Source of the DNA: Christiangramia oceanisediminis
GTDB taxonomy: Bacteria; Bacteroidota; Bacteroidia; Flavobacteriales; Flavobacteriaceae
Assembly: GCF_022570735.2 (NCBI RefSeq)
Contig: NZ_JANCNS010000002.1
Location: 1,054,001-1,118,000, forward strand
Direction of reading: 5' to 3'
Length of the DNA stretch: 64,000 bases
Under the pieces are notes generated by a model. That model saw only the letters and a list, made by a program, of their open reading frames with translations, did no database searches and had not been told where the DNA came from. A program made the position numbers and the translations under genes. Below are positions 8,722-18,458 of this stretch, one piece after another (position 1 is the stretch's first letter; each line of letters starts with the position of its first letter).

Positions 8722-9823
8722 ATGATCACTACAGAAACTATTCGAGATCTTAAGGAGCGCCTGGTTGCGTTAAGGAGGTATCTTTGACATTGATGCCAAA
8801 AAGATCGAAATAACCAATATGGAGGAAAAGACCTTCGCCCCCGATTTCTGGGACGACCCTAAAAAGGCTGAACAGATCATGAAGGAGGTCAATTCTGAAA
8901 AAAGCTGGGTCGAAGATTTTCATAATGCGGAGACCCTTGTAGATGACCTCGAGGTCATCTATGAATTTTATAAAGAAGATGAAGCATCTGCCGAAGATGT
9001 CATGGAAAGACACCAAAAGGCAATAGATGTGATCGAAGACCTGGAATTTAAAAACATGCTTTCAGAAGAAGGTGACAATATGAGCGCTGTTCTGCAAATC
9101 ACCGCCGGGGCTGGTGGTACCGAAAGCTGCGACTGGGCAGAAATGCTCATGAGAATGTATTTAATGTGGGCCGAGAAGCGCAAATTCAAGATTCGGGAGC
9201 TCAATTACCAGGCTGGAGATGTAGCCGGAATTAAAACCGTTACCCTGGAAATAGAAGGGGAATTTGCCTTTGGCTGGCTAAAAGGAGAAAATGGCGTTCA
9301 CCGGCTGGTGAGGATCTCTCCATTCGATTCCAATGCCAAAAGACACACGTCTTTTGCTTCGGTTTATGTATACCCTCTGGTGGATGAAAGTATCGAAATA
9401 GATATCAATCCGGCCGAAATTAGCTGGGAAACCATGAGGGCATCTGGAGCAGGAGGACAGAATGTAAACAAGGTAGAGACCGCTGTTCGTTTAAGGCATG
9501 CTCCTACCGGAATTGTGATTGAGAATTCAGAGACTCGTTCTCAGCTTGAGAATAAGAATAAGGCGATGCAGCTTTTGAAGAGTCAGTTATTCGAAATTGA
9601 GCTTCAGAAGAGGCAGGCTCAAAGACGGGAAATCGAAGATTCCAAGATGAAGATCGAATGGGGCTCGCAGATCAGGAATTACGTAATGCATCCGTATAAA
9701 CTGGTCAAGGATGTGAGAACCGGGGAAGAAACAGGAAATGTTGATGATGTAATGAACGGTGAGATTGACCAGTTCCTCAAATCCTTCCTGATGATGATGG
9801 GACAGAAAGAAGAAACGCCTTAA
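8722..9823 (+). CDS. prfB: Peptide chain release factor 2 (needs +1 frameshift)
   Basis: Release factor 2 ends translation at UGA and UAA codons. The gene is split: codons 1-21 run from ATG 8722 to CTT 8782-8784, then an in-frame TGA at 8785-8787. Reading resumes at GAC 8786 after skipping one T and continues to 9823, giving 366 residues in all. The second part has all family marks: [13 protein letters not shown] with the SPF tripeptide that selects stop codons, and [18 protein letters not shown] with the GGQ that triggers peptide release. The split is the conserved autoregulatory frameshift: low RF2 lets the ribosome pause at UGA and shift. A Met codon at 8819 would give a truncated form and is not the true start. 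It is divergent from the metalloprotease. Confidence 0.97.
8773..8788 (+). promoter_or_regulatory. Programmed +1 frameshift site of prfB
   Basis: An internal Shine-Dalgarno-like AGGAGG (8773-8778), three bases (TAT), then CTT TGA C (8782-8788). This is the classical RF2 recoding signal with the same 3-nt spacing as in E. coli. The P-site tRNA slips from CUU to UUU while UGA waits for RF2. Confidence 0.96.
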
Positions 9824-9883
9824 TTTTTAATCAGGTTTTTATTACTAAGAATTATTAGTTATTTTATATAAAATTTAAAGTAC

Positions 9884-10225
9884 ATGTTAAGGATCTATCA
9901 TAACGCGAGATGTAAAAAATCGAGAGAAGGTCTTGAAATATTGAAAAACTCTGGCAAGGAGTTTGAAACCAGGGAGTATCTAAAGGATACGCTTGACGAA
10001 AAGGAACTAACTGAATTAATTGATAAACTGAAGATCACACCTATTCAACTGGTTAGGAAAAATGAAAAGGTCTGGAAAGAGGAATATAAGCACAAAGATC
10101 TTAGTGACCGGGAGCTGGTAAGTGTGATGGTTAAAAATCCCAAATTGATTGAAAGACCCGTGGTGGAAACCGATAAAAATGCGGTGATAGGAAGACCGCC
10201 TTCAGAAATAGAAAAACTACTTTAA
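9884..10225 (+). CDS. ArsC/Spx-family thioredoxin-fold protein (arsenate reductase-like)
   Basis: A 113-residue protein of the glutaredoxin-type arsenate reductase (ArsC) family. The N-terminus IYHNARCKKSREGLEIL carries the single catalytic Cys10, and the C-terminal part has ERPVVETDKNAVIGRPP, the typical E-R-P-V-V segment with a conserved Arg. In true ArsC this enzyme reduces arsenate using glutathione/glutaredoxin. Many Bacteroidota members are general housekeeping paralogues (YffB-like), and no ars operon is near. It starts 60 bp after prfB and is followed 13 bp later by a small membrane protein gene. Fold is sure; arsenate activity is not. Confidence 0.85.
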   Translation: MLRIYHNARCKKSREGLEILKNSGKEFETREYLKDTLDEKELTELIDKLKITPIQLVRKNEKVWKEEYKHKDLSDRELVSVMVKNPKLIERPVVETDKNAVIGRPPSEIEKLL

Positions 10226-10238
10226 AAACTACAGAAAA

Positions 10239-10607
10239 ATGAAACTTCAACACAGAATAGCTTTGATGGGTGTGGCAGCGGCAGCAGTGGCTGGTTTCGT
10301 TTATTCACAAATATATATCCACGAAAAAAATCGCAGAGAGATCAAAGAGGTCGCAGCCGAACTCGCCAATACCTGGAAACATCAGCTTAATCTCACAGAA
10401 CATCAAACCGATCTTCTGGAAGATTCTATCATCGAGTACACCATCAAAAAAAATGAGATCATCAATTCCAGCCTGAGCATAGGAAATCAGATCGCAAAAT
10501 TAAAGGCTATTCAGAGAAATGAACACAAGGCTTTACAGAAGTTCATGAACGATGATCAGTTCGAAAATTATATTTTTTTGAATAAACAGATCACGAAAAA
10601 ATCCTGA
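10239..10607 (+). CDS. Small single-pass membrane protein with helical periplasmic domain
   Basis: A 122-residue protein I cannot assign to a named family. Residues about 7-25 form one membrane segment or uncleaved signal (ALMGVAAAAVAGFVY). The rest is charged and helical. The stretch LNLTEHQTDLLEDSIIEY resembles the LTxxQ motif of Spy/CpxP-type periplasmic proteins, and the later segment K-A-I-Q-R-N-E-H-K-A-L has the spacing of such helices. That similarity is a suggestion only. It follows the ArsC-like gene by 13 bp, so the two probably share a transcript. Downstream, about 100 bp of AT-rich sequence separates it from the TonB-type receptor. Confidence 0.75.
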   Translation: MKLQHRIALMGVAAAAVAGFVYSQIYIHEKNRREIKEVAAELANTWKHQLNLTEHQTDLLEDSIIEYTIKKNEIINSSLSIGNQIAKLKAIQRNEHKALQKFMNDDQFENYIFLNKQITKKS

Positions 10608-10710
10608 TACGCAATTTGTTATAGTTTTTATTTATTCTGTTTAACAAAATATTAACCGGTATCTATTAAACCATAGCAGCTTTAATTGGTCATAAAAGAA
10701 AAAATTGATA

Positions 10711-13254
10711 ATGACCAACTTAAGGAAAGCTTGTCTAAGTCTGCTTTTGAGTTTACTCACCGCATTTGTACTTAACCTTCAGGCACAGGGCCCAGCCGAG
10801 CCCAGAGAATACACGATTACAGGAAAAGTAATAGATGACGAACTGGAAGTTCCTCTCGAATATGCCACAATCTCGGTGATCAACACCGAAAATCCTGAGG
10901 ATCTCACAGGGGGAGTGACCAATGCTCAGGGAGAATTTTCTATAGAAGTTGAGGAAGGTGTCTACAACATTGTTGTGGAATTCATTTCTTATGAATCCAA
11001 AACCTTTAATAATAGAACCGTAAATTCTGATCTTAACCTTGGAACCATTAAACTCGGGCTTGGCTCTGAGAATCTGGACGAGGTAGTGGTCCAGGCCGAA
11101 ACCACCCAGGTAGATGTGAGGCTGGATAAAAAGATCTATAATATAGGGAAAGACCTTACCACCGCCGGAGGAACGGTGAATGATGCCCTGAACAATGTAC
11201 CGTCTGTTTCCGTAGATATTGAGGGTGGCATAAGCCTGAGAGGAAATGAGAATGTTCGTATTCTTATTAACGGACGGCCATCTGCAATGGCTGGATTTGG
11301 AGGGACCGATGTACTTGGACAGTTACCAGCCGAGGCCATTGAACGCGTAGAGGTCATTACCTCGCCATCTGCCCGTTATGATGCCGAAGGTACTGCAGGT
11401 ATCATCAATATTATCCTTAGAAAGAAAGAGACACTTGGTTTCAACGGTTCTGTAACCCTGAACGGAGGTTTTCCTGAAAATGCCGGGATAAACGCAAACC
11501 TGAATTACCGTACCGATAAATTTAACCTTTTTACAACAACAGGTTATCGATATAATGAATCTCCAGGTAGCGGATTCTTCGATACGCGTTATTTTGATGT
11601 TCGAAATGACCCATTTCTTGATGGCCTTACCTACGACCGAAACGTGGAAGACAGGGACTACGACAGGATAAACAGGGGTTTCAATACCAATTTTGGTATG
11701 GAATATTATCTTTCAGACATGTCCTCGATCACCGGTGCCATTTTCTTCAGAACCGGAGATGACGAAGACCTTACTACAAACGTAAACGATTATTTCCTGG
11801 ATGGAAATCCTCTCCTGGGATCTGAAAGGATCGAATTGGAAACAGAAGAAGATCGAAGCCTGCAGTTTTCCCTGAATTATATCAAAAGATTCGATAATGA
11901 GGGTCATGAACTTACGGCCGATTTTCAGTTTGAAGATGACAGTGAAGAGCAGGCAGCTTTTATTCGTGAACCAATTGTCTACAACAACAGCGATATCGAA
12001 AACGTGGAAATTCCAAGAGAAGAGACCACAACCGAAGAAACTCAGAAAGAATATTTGATTCAGGCCGATTATGTAAGACCAATTGGTGAAGAATCACAAT
12101 TTGAAGCAGGTTATCGTGGAACTTTTGAAAATGAAATCACCGATTATGTACTCTACCAGGAAAATGCGAATGGTGAACTGGTAATCAATGAAAATCAAAC
12201 CAACGTGTTCGATTATACCGAAAATGTGCAGGCGTTGTATACTCAGTACGGAACCAAATTTGGAGATTTCAGTTTTCTTTTAGGATTAAGACTGGAGAAC
12301 ACGAATCTTGCCGGTAAGATCGATTCTGAATTAACCGAAGAAGAACTGGAGGAAGAATTTTCATTTGATATAGATACCGATTTTGACAATAATTACCTTG
12401 GACTCTTCCCTACTCTTAACGTGATTTATGAAATAGCCGAAGAAGAGAATATTACCCTTGGTTACAATAGAAGGATCAACAGGCCTCGTGGCTGGTTTAT
12501 CAACCCGTTCCCATCAAGAAGTAGTAGGAACAACATCTTCCAGGGAAATCCTAACTTAAGACCTGCATTTTCCAATGCTTTTGACATTGGTTATCTTAAG
12601 AGATGGGAAAAATTAACCCTTACCGGTTCGGTTTATTACCAAAGAGAAACCGATGCCTTTGAAAGGGTTCAGGAAGAAGTGATCATTTCAGGTCCTAACA
12701 ATACCGATATTGAAGTAATTCGTAGTATCCCCTTTAACCTTGCCACCAATGACCGTACCGGTGCTGAGATTGGTGCCTTATACAACCCAACCGACTGGTT
12801 GAGGCTGAATGGTAGTGTGAATTTCTTCCAGTTCAAATTAGATGGAGAATTCAACGGAGTGGATTACAGCCAGGAAAACACAAGCTGGTTTGGAAGGTTT
12901 AGTTCAAAAGTGACCCTTCCCTGGAAAATTGACTGGCAAACCAATGCGTTCTACCGCGGAGCTTCAGATGAAGTTCAGGGAAGACAGGACGGGATCCTTT
13001 CAGTAGATATGGCTTTGAGTAAAGAGTTATTTAATGATAACGCTACCATTTCGGTAAACGTAAGAGACATTTTTAACGGAAGAAGAAGAAGTTCATACAC
13101 CAGAACCGATTTCTTTGAGCAGGATAGTGAGTTCCAGTGGAGACAGGGACAAAATGTTAATGTTTCCTTTATCTACAGATTCAATCAGCAAAAGAAACGT
13201 CAGGAAAGGAGAGGTGAAGATCAGGACTTCGACGATGAAGGAGGAGAATTCTAA
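10711..13254 (+). CDS. TonB-type outer membrane receptor/beta-barrel with CarboxypepD_reg-like domain
   Basis: A 847-residue outer membrane protein. After a signal peptide (about residues 1-25, ending NLQAQ) comes a carboxypeptidase regulatory-like beta-sandwich (YTITGKVIDDE...ATISV). Next is a plug domain with VNDALNNVPSVSVDIEGGISLRG and RVEVITSPSARYDAEGTAGIINIIL, then a C-terminal barrel of the outer-membrane-beta-barrel (OMP_b-brl_3) type, ending in an acidic, Arg-rich tail. I start at ATG 10711; a TTG two codons earlier is weaker. No SusD partner or TonB box is evident, so it may be a stand-alone receptor rather than part of a polysaccharide utilisation locus. Substrate unknown. A bidirectional terminator follows 23 bp downstream. 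Confidence 0.9.
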   Translation: MTNLRKACLSLLLSLLTAFVLNLQAQGPAEPREYTITGKVIDDELEVPLEYATISVINTENPEDLTGGVTNAQGEFSIEVEEGVYNIVVEFISYESKTFNNRTVNSDLNLGTIKLGLGSENLDEVVVQAETTQVDVRLDKKIYNIGKDLTTAGGTVNDALNNVPSVSVDIEGGISLRGNENVRILINGRPSAMAGFGGTDVLGQLPAEAIERVEVITSPSARYDAEGTAGIINIILRKKETLGFNGSVTLNGGFPENAGINANLNYRTDKFNLFTTTGYRYNESPGSGFFDTRYFDVRNDPFLDGLTYDRNVEDRDYDRINRGFNTNFGMEYYLSDMSSITGAIFFRTGDDEDLTTNVNDYFLDGNPLLGSERIELETEEDRSLQFSLNYIKRFDNEGHELTADFQFEDDSEEQAAFIREPIVYNNSDIENVEIPREETTTEETQKEYLIQADYVRPIGEESQFEAGYRGTFENEITDYVLYQENANGELVINENQTNVFDYTENVQALYTQYGTKFGDFSFLLGLRLENTNLAGKIDSELTEEELEEEFSFDIDTDFDNNYLGLFPTLNVIYEIAEEENITLGYNRRINRPRGWFINPFPSRSSRNNIFQGNPNLRPAFSNAFDIGYLKRWEKLTLTGSVYYQRETDAFERVQEEVIISGPNNTDIEVIRSIPFNLATNDRTGAEIGALYNPTDWLRLNGSVNFFQFKLDGEFNGVDYSQENTSWFGRFSSKVTLPWKIDWQTNAFYRGASDEVQGRQDGILSVDMALSKELFNDNATISVNVRDIFNGRRRSSYTRTDFFEQDSEFQWRQGQNVNVSFIYRFNQQKKRQERRGEDQDFDDEGGEF

Positions 13255-13276
13255 ATTTAAATTAGCTGTTGGTTAC

Positions 13277-13309
13277 AAAAAAAGGGACTTGAAAAAGTCC
13301 CTTTTTTTT
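13277..13309. terminator. Bidirectional intrinsic terminator
   Basis: GGGACTT (13284-13290), loop GAAA, AAGTCCC (13295-13301), flanked by seven A on the left and eight T on the right. It closes the receptor gene and overlaps the stop codon of the small opposing gene. Confidence 0.92.
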
Positions 13310-13484
13310 ATAGTTTTTCTTCTTTAGCTTTTTTTCTAGCTTCACGTTTTTCTTTGATCAACTCCCCAACCGAACCACCGATCCAGTAAGGTACAAATGC
13401 CATTAGAAAAATCATTAACCAGAATCCCATGGTAAGGATAACCAGGAACGCCAAGAAACCAAGATACTGATCGAATTCGAACAT
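13308..13484 (-). CDS. Small hydrophobic membrane protein (58 aa)
   Basis: A 58-residue protein starting MFEFDQYLGFLAFLVIL. Residues about 7-37 form one or two closely spaced membrane segments (FLAFLVILTMGFWLMIFLMAFVPYWIGG in two parts), and the C-terminal 20 residues are strongly charged (Lys, Glu, Arg), consistent with a cytoplasmic tail. I do not recognise a family. Its stop codon lies in the T-tract of the shared terminator, which fits a real gene with a defined 3' end. The region upstream is the 216-bp divergent gap to fumC. Coding status rests on the sensible membrane-protein composition and the terminator position. Confidence 0.7.
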   Translation of the reverse strand: MFEFDQYLGFLAFLVILTMGFWLMIFLMAFVPYWIGGSVGELIKEKREARKKAKEEKL

Positions 13485-13670
13485 AGCTCTGAAAGTTTGA
13501 TTTGAATCTGGTCAAAGATATGAAGTATGTCACGCTTATCACAAAAAAAAAGCCTTTTTTTGATCAATCCACTTTCCTGTAACAGCCAAATTATTGAACA
13601 TTAAAACTTCACCTACCTGATTTCATTCAATTTTTAAAGGTTTTTTTAATCAAAGAAAACTGCTAAACCT

Positions 13671-13678
13671 TAACTTTG
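13671..13678 (+). promoter_or_regulatory. -7 promoter box of fumC
   Basis: TAACTTTG, followed by CG, is a perfect TAnnTTTG box 22 bp before the fumC start. The -33 region (around 13648) is only T-rich without a clear TTTG. Confidence 0.6.
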
Positions 13679-13700
13679 CGCGACAACCAATTTTAGGATT

Positions 13701-15092
13701 ATGGATTATAGAATCGAGAAAGATACGATGGGGGAAGTTAAAGTTCCTTCAGATAAATTATGGGGTGCGCAGACTGAGAGGTCCCGCAACAATTTTAAAA
13801 TAGGTCCGGCAGCATCAATGCCACTGGATATCATTTATGGCTTCGCCTACCTGAAAAAGGCAGCTGCTTATACAAACTGTGAACTGGGAGTACTTCCGGT
13901 AGAAAAAAGAGATCTTATCGCCCAGGTTTGTGATGAGATCCTAGAAGGAAAACATGATGACCAGTTCCCGCTGGTGATCTGGCAAACCGGGAGCGGTACC
14001 CAGAGCAATATGAACGTGAACGAGGTGATCGCCAACCGAGCTCACCAGCTGGCCGGGAAAACCATTGGCGAAGGAGAGAAAACACTTCAGCCAAACGATG
14101 ATGTGAACAAGTCACAATCGTCAAACGACACTTTCCCTACGGGAATGCACATCGCGGCCTATAAAAAGATCACCAAAGTGACCTTGCCTGGTGTAAAGAA
14201 ATTGAGAGATACGCTAAAGAAGAAATCAGACGAGTTTAAGAATACGGTTAAGATAGGCCGAACTCACTTTATGGATGCCACTCCCCTTACTCTAGGTCAG
14301 GAATTCAGCGGTTATGTGGCCCAGCTTGATTTTGGGATCAGGGCTCTTGAAAACTCACTACCTCATTTGGCAGAACTTGCTCTTGGAGGAACCGCGGTTG
14401 GAACCGGGCTTAACACTCCAAAAGGATATTCTAAACGTGTGGCCGAATTTATCGCTAAATTTACCGATATGCCTTTGGTTTCTGCAGGTAATAAGTTTGA
14501 AGCACTTGCTGCTCATGATGCCTTTGTGGAGACTCATGGCGCTCTAAAACAACTGGCCGTTTCCCTCAATAAAATTGGAAATGATATCAGGATGCTGGCT
14601 TCTGGTCCAAGAAGTGGTATTGGAGAGATCAATATTCCGGCTAATGAACCGGGATCTTCCATCATGCCAGGAAAGGTAAATCCTACTCAATGTGAAGCCT
14701 TAACCATGGTTTGCGCCCAGGTGATAGGAAATGATACCACCGTGAGTGTTGGAGGAATGCAGGGACAGTTCGAATTGAATGTCTTCAAACCGGTAATGGC
14801 AAACGCATTACTGCAAAGCGCTGAACTTCTTGGCGATGCCTGTGTTTCTTTTGAAGAACACTGTGCAAGAGGGATAGAGGCCAACGAGAGCCGAATCCAG
14901 GAACATCTAAATAATTCGCTAATGCTGGTAACCGCTCTTAATACCAAAATTGGTTATTACAAAGCGGCCGAAATTGCCAATACCGCTCATAAGAATGGAA
15001 CTACTCTTAAGGAAGAAGCGGTGAATCTTGGGTATGTGACCAAGGAACAATTTGATGAGTGGGTAGATCCTAAAGATATGGTTGGAAATTAA
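13701..15092 (+). CDS. fumC: Fumarate hydratase, class II
   Basis: A 463-residue iron-independent fumarase that interconverts fumarate and malate in the citric acid cycle. The class II signature [13 protein letters not shown] is present with Ser319/Ser320 in the catalytic mobile loop. The active-site segments [13 protein letters not shown] and [12 protein letters not shown] are intact, as is the N-terminal [19 protein letters not shown]. Length matches the E. coli enzyme. It is cytoplasmic and tetrameric in the family. It is monocistronic here, with its own promoter box and a strong bidirectional terminator 19 bp after the stop. Related lyases (aspartase, argininosuccinate lyase) share the fold, but the [10 protein letters not shown] and NPTQ details favour fumarase. 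Confidence 0.96.
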   Translation: MDYRIEKDTMGEVKVPSDKLWGAQTERSRNNFKIGPAASMPLDIIYGFAYLKKAAAYTNCELGVLPVEKRDLIAQVCDEILEGKHDDQFPLVIWQTGSGTQSNMNVNEVIANRAHQLAGKTIGEGEKTLQPNDDVNKSQSSNDTFPTGMHIAAYKKITKVTLPGVKKLRDTLKKKSDEFKNTVKIGRTHFMDATPLTLGQEFSGYVAQLDFGIRALENSLPHLAELALGGTAVGTGLNTPKGYSKRVAEFIAKFTDMPLVSAGNKFEALAAHDAFVETHGALKQLAVSLNKIGNDIRMLASGPRSGIGEINIPANEPGSSIMPGKVNPTQCEALTMVCAQVIGNDTTVSVGGMQGQFELNVFKPVMANALLQSAELLGDACVSFEEHCARGIEANESRIQEHLNNSLMLVTALNTKIGYYKAAEIANTAHKNGTTLKEEAVNLGYVTKEQFDEWVDPKDMVGN

Positions 15093-15111
15093 TTTTCCAC
15101 TCTTTATAATT

Positions 15112-15140
15112 AAAAAGCCCCGCAAATTGCGGGGCTTTTT
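15112..15140. terminator. Bidirectional intrinsic terminator, fumC / ccsBA
   Basis: AAAAAGCCCCGC (15112-15123) pairs perfectly with GCGGGGCTTTTT (15129-15140) around a 5-nt AT loop. It terminates the two converging genes. Confidence 0.95.
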
Positions 15141-15164
15141 TATAGATATAATCCAGTTTTACTA

Positions 15165-18100
15165 TTATTTTTTAGAGAAATACTTCTGGAATTTCCAGTA
15201 AGACAATGCTCCGAGCACTGCTATCACCGCTACCGCGTAATAAACAAAACTTGGTGTGATCACTTTATCCCCGCTGGCATATGAATGTAGACCGGAAAGA
15301 TAAAAGTTCACCCCAAAATAAGTCATCATAATACTGGCAAAAGCGATAACTGCCATCAGGTTAAAGAACCATCTGCTTCGCAACCCGGGCACCAGCCTCA
15401 TGTGGATCACAAAGGCGTAGATCATAATACTGATAAGCGCCCAGGTTTCTTTAGGGTCCCAGCCCCAGTAGCGCCCCCAGCTTTCATTCGCCCATTGTCC
15501 TCCAAGAAAATTTCCAATGGTTAACATTACCAGTCCAACCGTAAGAGCCATTTCAGTAATAACGGTGATCTCGTGAATATTGATCTCCATTTTTTTCTTA
15601 TTCTTTTCGTTGGTAAGGATCATGAGGATTAGTGCTACGGCACCAAGGATCATTCCCAGTGTAAACGGACCGTAACTACCAACGATCACCGAAACGTGTA
15701 TCATCAACCAATATGAATTCAATACAGGTTGCAGGTTGGCAATGGCCGGATCCATCCAGTTCCAGTGAGCGATCATCAGGATCATCGAAGTTACAAAAGC
15801 TGTGGAAGCAATAGTAAGGTTAGATTTACTTCCAAAAACAAGTCCAAATAACATGGTTGCCCAGGCCACATAGATCATCGATTCATACGCATCACTCCAT
15901 GGAGCGTGTCCAGATATATACCACCTGGCTGCAAGGCCCAGGGTATGCACTACGAACAATACAATTATCGAGATAGCGCCTGCCTTGATAAGCCCTCGCA
16001 TAAATTTATTATCCTTAAAAATCTGAACGATCACGAATACAAGCATTAAAAGTCCTGCAAGCATGTACATCCAGAAGAGATTTCTAAAGACATCATATTC
16101 GTTATAGAGGATTTCTGCTTTCACTTTATCTTCTGAAGGCATCACTTCTGAACCAAATTTTTCCTGGTAAGTATGAATACTTTCCAAATACTGTTCTGCT
16201 TTAGAATAATCTCCGGTTTCCCTGGCAGTTCTTAAAGCATTCATATAAAGCGGAAGTATTTGTTTCGCATAAACTGAGTCCATACCCGTAAGTGCAGACT
16301 CCTCTACCTCCGGGTAAGAAACCCATTTGTTGTTTTCATCATTAGGAATCGGGAATATTTTCAATACCTTCCCCTGCAAAGCCTGGTATAAAAGATTTAC
16401 CTTTTTATCGGTTTCTATAAAATCCTTTTGAAATTTATTAGGAACCGCTGCCCTGTATGCATCTTCCAGGAAAGGTGATAATTTGTAAGAACCATCCTGG
16501 TTGAAAAAATCGGTAAGACTTAAATATTTTCTTCCCTCTTCAACATCCAGTAAGTGATGAAGGCTGTCATTCCTTTTCTGAACATATATAAGAGGTGCCT
16601 GGTACCAGAACACCGGATTTTCGGTCATTGAAACCAGCACCTGGTCTGAATTCAACCCGGCATATTCATCACTTTTGCTTAGTTTCCGAAGCAATTCTGA
16701 AGAATAGGTATTGGCGGGTTTCATTCTACCCCCGGCATCCTGGATGATAAGCCTTCCGAATTTTGCCGCATGTTCGAGTTTAACAGCATTCTCTTTGATA
16801 ATACTATCTATCTGCCTTTTATTACTCTCTACATGATCATGCATCTCTTCCTGGGCATTCGCACCAAAGCCGAAACCTAGTATGATGGCTAAAGTAGCCA
16901 GGTTCTTTTTCTTTTTCTTGATCTTGGTAAGCGTACGATCCAGTTGCCCGAATCTGGAATTCTTATCAAAAATGATCCACATCAATCCAAAATATAGCAG
17001 GAAATAACCAATATAAGTAATCCAGGTACCCCAGAAATCATGATTTAGGGAAAGCACGGTCCCCTTTTCATCTGGTTGAAAACTGGACTGAAAAAATCGG
17101 TATCCTTCGTGATCTAAGACATGATTCATATAAATATCATAAGGTTGCGGTTCTTTTCCTTCCTCGACGATCTCGACCTTGCTTTTGAAGGATGCATACC
17201 CGGGAGTCTCCCTGTCTGCTGTTCCGGGATATTTTTCAGCGATAAAATCGTTCAGTTTAAGAGCGAATGGTAGTTCCTTTTCTATAGAACCATAATTAAG
17301 AAACAGTTCAAGGCCGGCCATTTCGATCTTCTGCGGATCGGCAACCGTACCCTGTCCTCCAAGTAAAGTAATAGTTTGAGATTCACCTCCAGAGGAAATT
17401 CGCAAAGTGACCGCATCCAGGTCTTCCTTGGTTTTTGGATTGGTAGGCACCACATCATACTCACCAACTATGGCAGGCTCGGGAATCACGAATTGCATAT
17501 TCCCGATATTATAAAGCGAACGCAGCATCAAATCCTGAACAGAATCCTTTACCAGTTCCCCTTGCTTTTGATCGGCCATCCTCATATAAGTTCCTTCAAA
17601 GGGAGAATCGATCAAATATCGATCATCTTCAGTTAGCCTTAAGTTAATAGCGCCATCCTGTGGGTTGTTCAGTGTAAAAAGAACATTATGAATATTACTC
17701 ACTTCCCCTTCCTTGATATAGTGGTCATGCCTGTTTCCGTCTCCGGCTTCTACTATCTTCAAATAGGTCTCTCCATCTTCAGTAGGCACCAGCGCCTCTT
17801 CTGCTCCATGGATAAAGTTGGTCACTTCGAATTTTACCGGTTGTCCGTTAAAGTCGGTGTTCAGCACATAATCGTTTTCAACTTCGGGACCAAACAGCAC
17901 GTCTTCCTGTAAAACCCTCCTTCTGGGTTCTCCGTCGATTTCCCCATCCAGGAAAAAAGTGAAATAGGTTTCGTGGGTTAGATATTTGTTGGTGGTCTCT
18001 CCTTCACGTATTGGCATTATCCCTTCATGACTAATATATCTTGTCACAAAAGCACCAATGAGGATAAGGATAAAGGACAGGTGAAGTACCAGTGCACTCC

Positions 18101-18329
18101 ATTTTTCCTTTTTGTAAAGTTGATATCTGCTAATATTCCCAAGGAAGTTGATGAGAAGGAATACCATAATCCCTTCGAACCACCATGTATTATAGATCAA
18201 TATTCGGGCGGTTTCAATACTGTACCAGCTTTCTATAAAAGTTCCCATGGCCATGGCAATGGCAAAGACGATGAATAAAACGGCCATGATTCGGGTAGAA
18301 AAAAGGATTGAGGCTATTTTTTTCTGCAT
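15165..18329 (-). CDS. ccsBA: Fused cytochrome c biogenesis protein CcsBA (ResB-CcsA)
   Basis: A 1054-residue fusion of the two System II cytochrome c synthase subunits. The N-terminal half is ResB/CcsB-like: membrane segments near residues 12-30, 45-65 and 75-95, a large periplasmic domain, and a further segment near 435-455. A lysine-rich loop joins it to a second hydrophobic stretch that reads like an internal signal (LATLAIILGFGFGANA). The C-terminal half is CcsA, with the haem-handling WWD domain QWANESWGRYWGWDPKETW around residues 942-960 and conserved His in GHAPWSDAYES. The machine exports haem and attaches it to CxxCH apocytochromes in the periplasm. Such fusions are usual in Bacteroidota. 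It is monocistronic, with a -7 box just upstream. Confidence 0.93.
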   Translation of the reverse strand: MQKKIASILFSTRIMAVLFIVFAIAMAMGTFIESWYSIETARILIYNTWWFEGIMVFLLINFLGNISRYQLYKKEKWSALVLHLSFILILIGAFVTRYISHEGIMPIREGETTNKYLTHETYFTFFLDGEIDGEPRRRVLQEDVLFGPEVENDYVLNTDFNGQPVKFEVTNFIHGAEEALVPTEDGETYLKIVEAGDGNRHDHYIKEGEVSNIHNVLFTLNNPQDGAINLRLTEDDRYLIDSPFEGTYMRMADQKQGELVKDSVQDLMLRSLYNIGNMQFVIPEPAIVGEYDVVPTNPKTKEDLDAVTLRISSGGESQTITLLGGQGTVADPQKIEMAGLELFLNYGSIEKELPFALKLNDFIAEKYPGTADRETPGYASFKSKVEIVEEGKEPQPYDIYMNHVLDHEGYRFFQSSFQPDEKGTVLSLNHDFWGTWITYIGYFLLYFGLMWIIFDKNSRFGQLDRTLTKIKKKKKNLATLAIILGFGFGANAQEEMHDHVESNKRQIDSIIKENAVKLEHAAKFGRLIIQDAGGRMKPANTYSSELLRKLSKSDEYAGLNSDQVLVSMTENPVFWYQAPLIYVQKRNDSLHHLLDVEEGRKYLSLTDFFNQDGSYKLSPFLEDAYRAAVPNKFQKDFIETDKKVNLLYQALQGKVLKIFPIPNDENNKWVSYPEVEESALTGMDSVYAKQILPLYMNALRTARETGDYSKAEQYLESIHTYQEKFGSEVMPSEDKVKAEILYNEYDVFRNLFWMYMLAGLLMLVFVIVQIFKDNKFMRGLIKAGAISIIVLFVVHTLGLAARWYISGHAPWSDAYESMIYVAWATMLFGLVFGSKSNLTIASTAFVTSMILMIAHWNWMDPAIANLQPVLNSYWLMIHVSVIVGSYGPFTLGMILGAVALILMILTNEKNKKKMEINIHEITVITEMALTVGLVMLTIGNFLGGQWANESWGRYWGWDPKETWALISIMIYAFVIHMRLVPGLRSRWFFNLMAVIAFASIMMTYFGVNFYLSGLHSYASGDKVITPSFVYYAVAVIAVLGALSYWKFQKYFSKK

Positions 18330-18355
18330 GAAAGAAGTGTCAATTTAAACGGCTG

Positions 18356-18363
18356 CAAATTTA
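18356..18363 (-). promoter_or_regulatory. -7 promoter box of ccsBA
   Basis: On the minus strand this reads TAAATTTG, a perfect TAnnTTTG box 27 bp before the ccsBA start. No clear TTTG lies 19 nt upstream. Confidence 0.5.
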
Positions 18364-18458
18364 ACGATTTATTATCAGTTTTACAGGCAATAGCCGGGCC
18401 AATATCCTGTGGACGAATGTTAATTTAAACTGCATAAAAATTTTGGTATTTTAGCCGC

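Noticed and set aside
8785-8787. In-frame TGA early in prfB, as if the gene were broken
   Set aside because: The TGA is the programmed frameshift stop with the complete RF2 recoding signal; the gene is intact.
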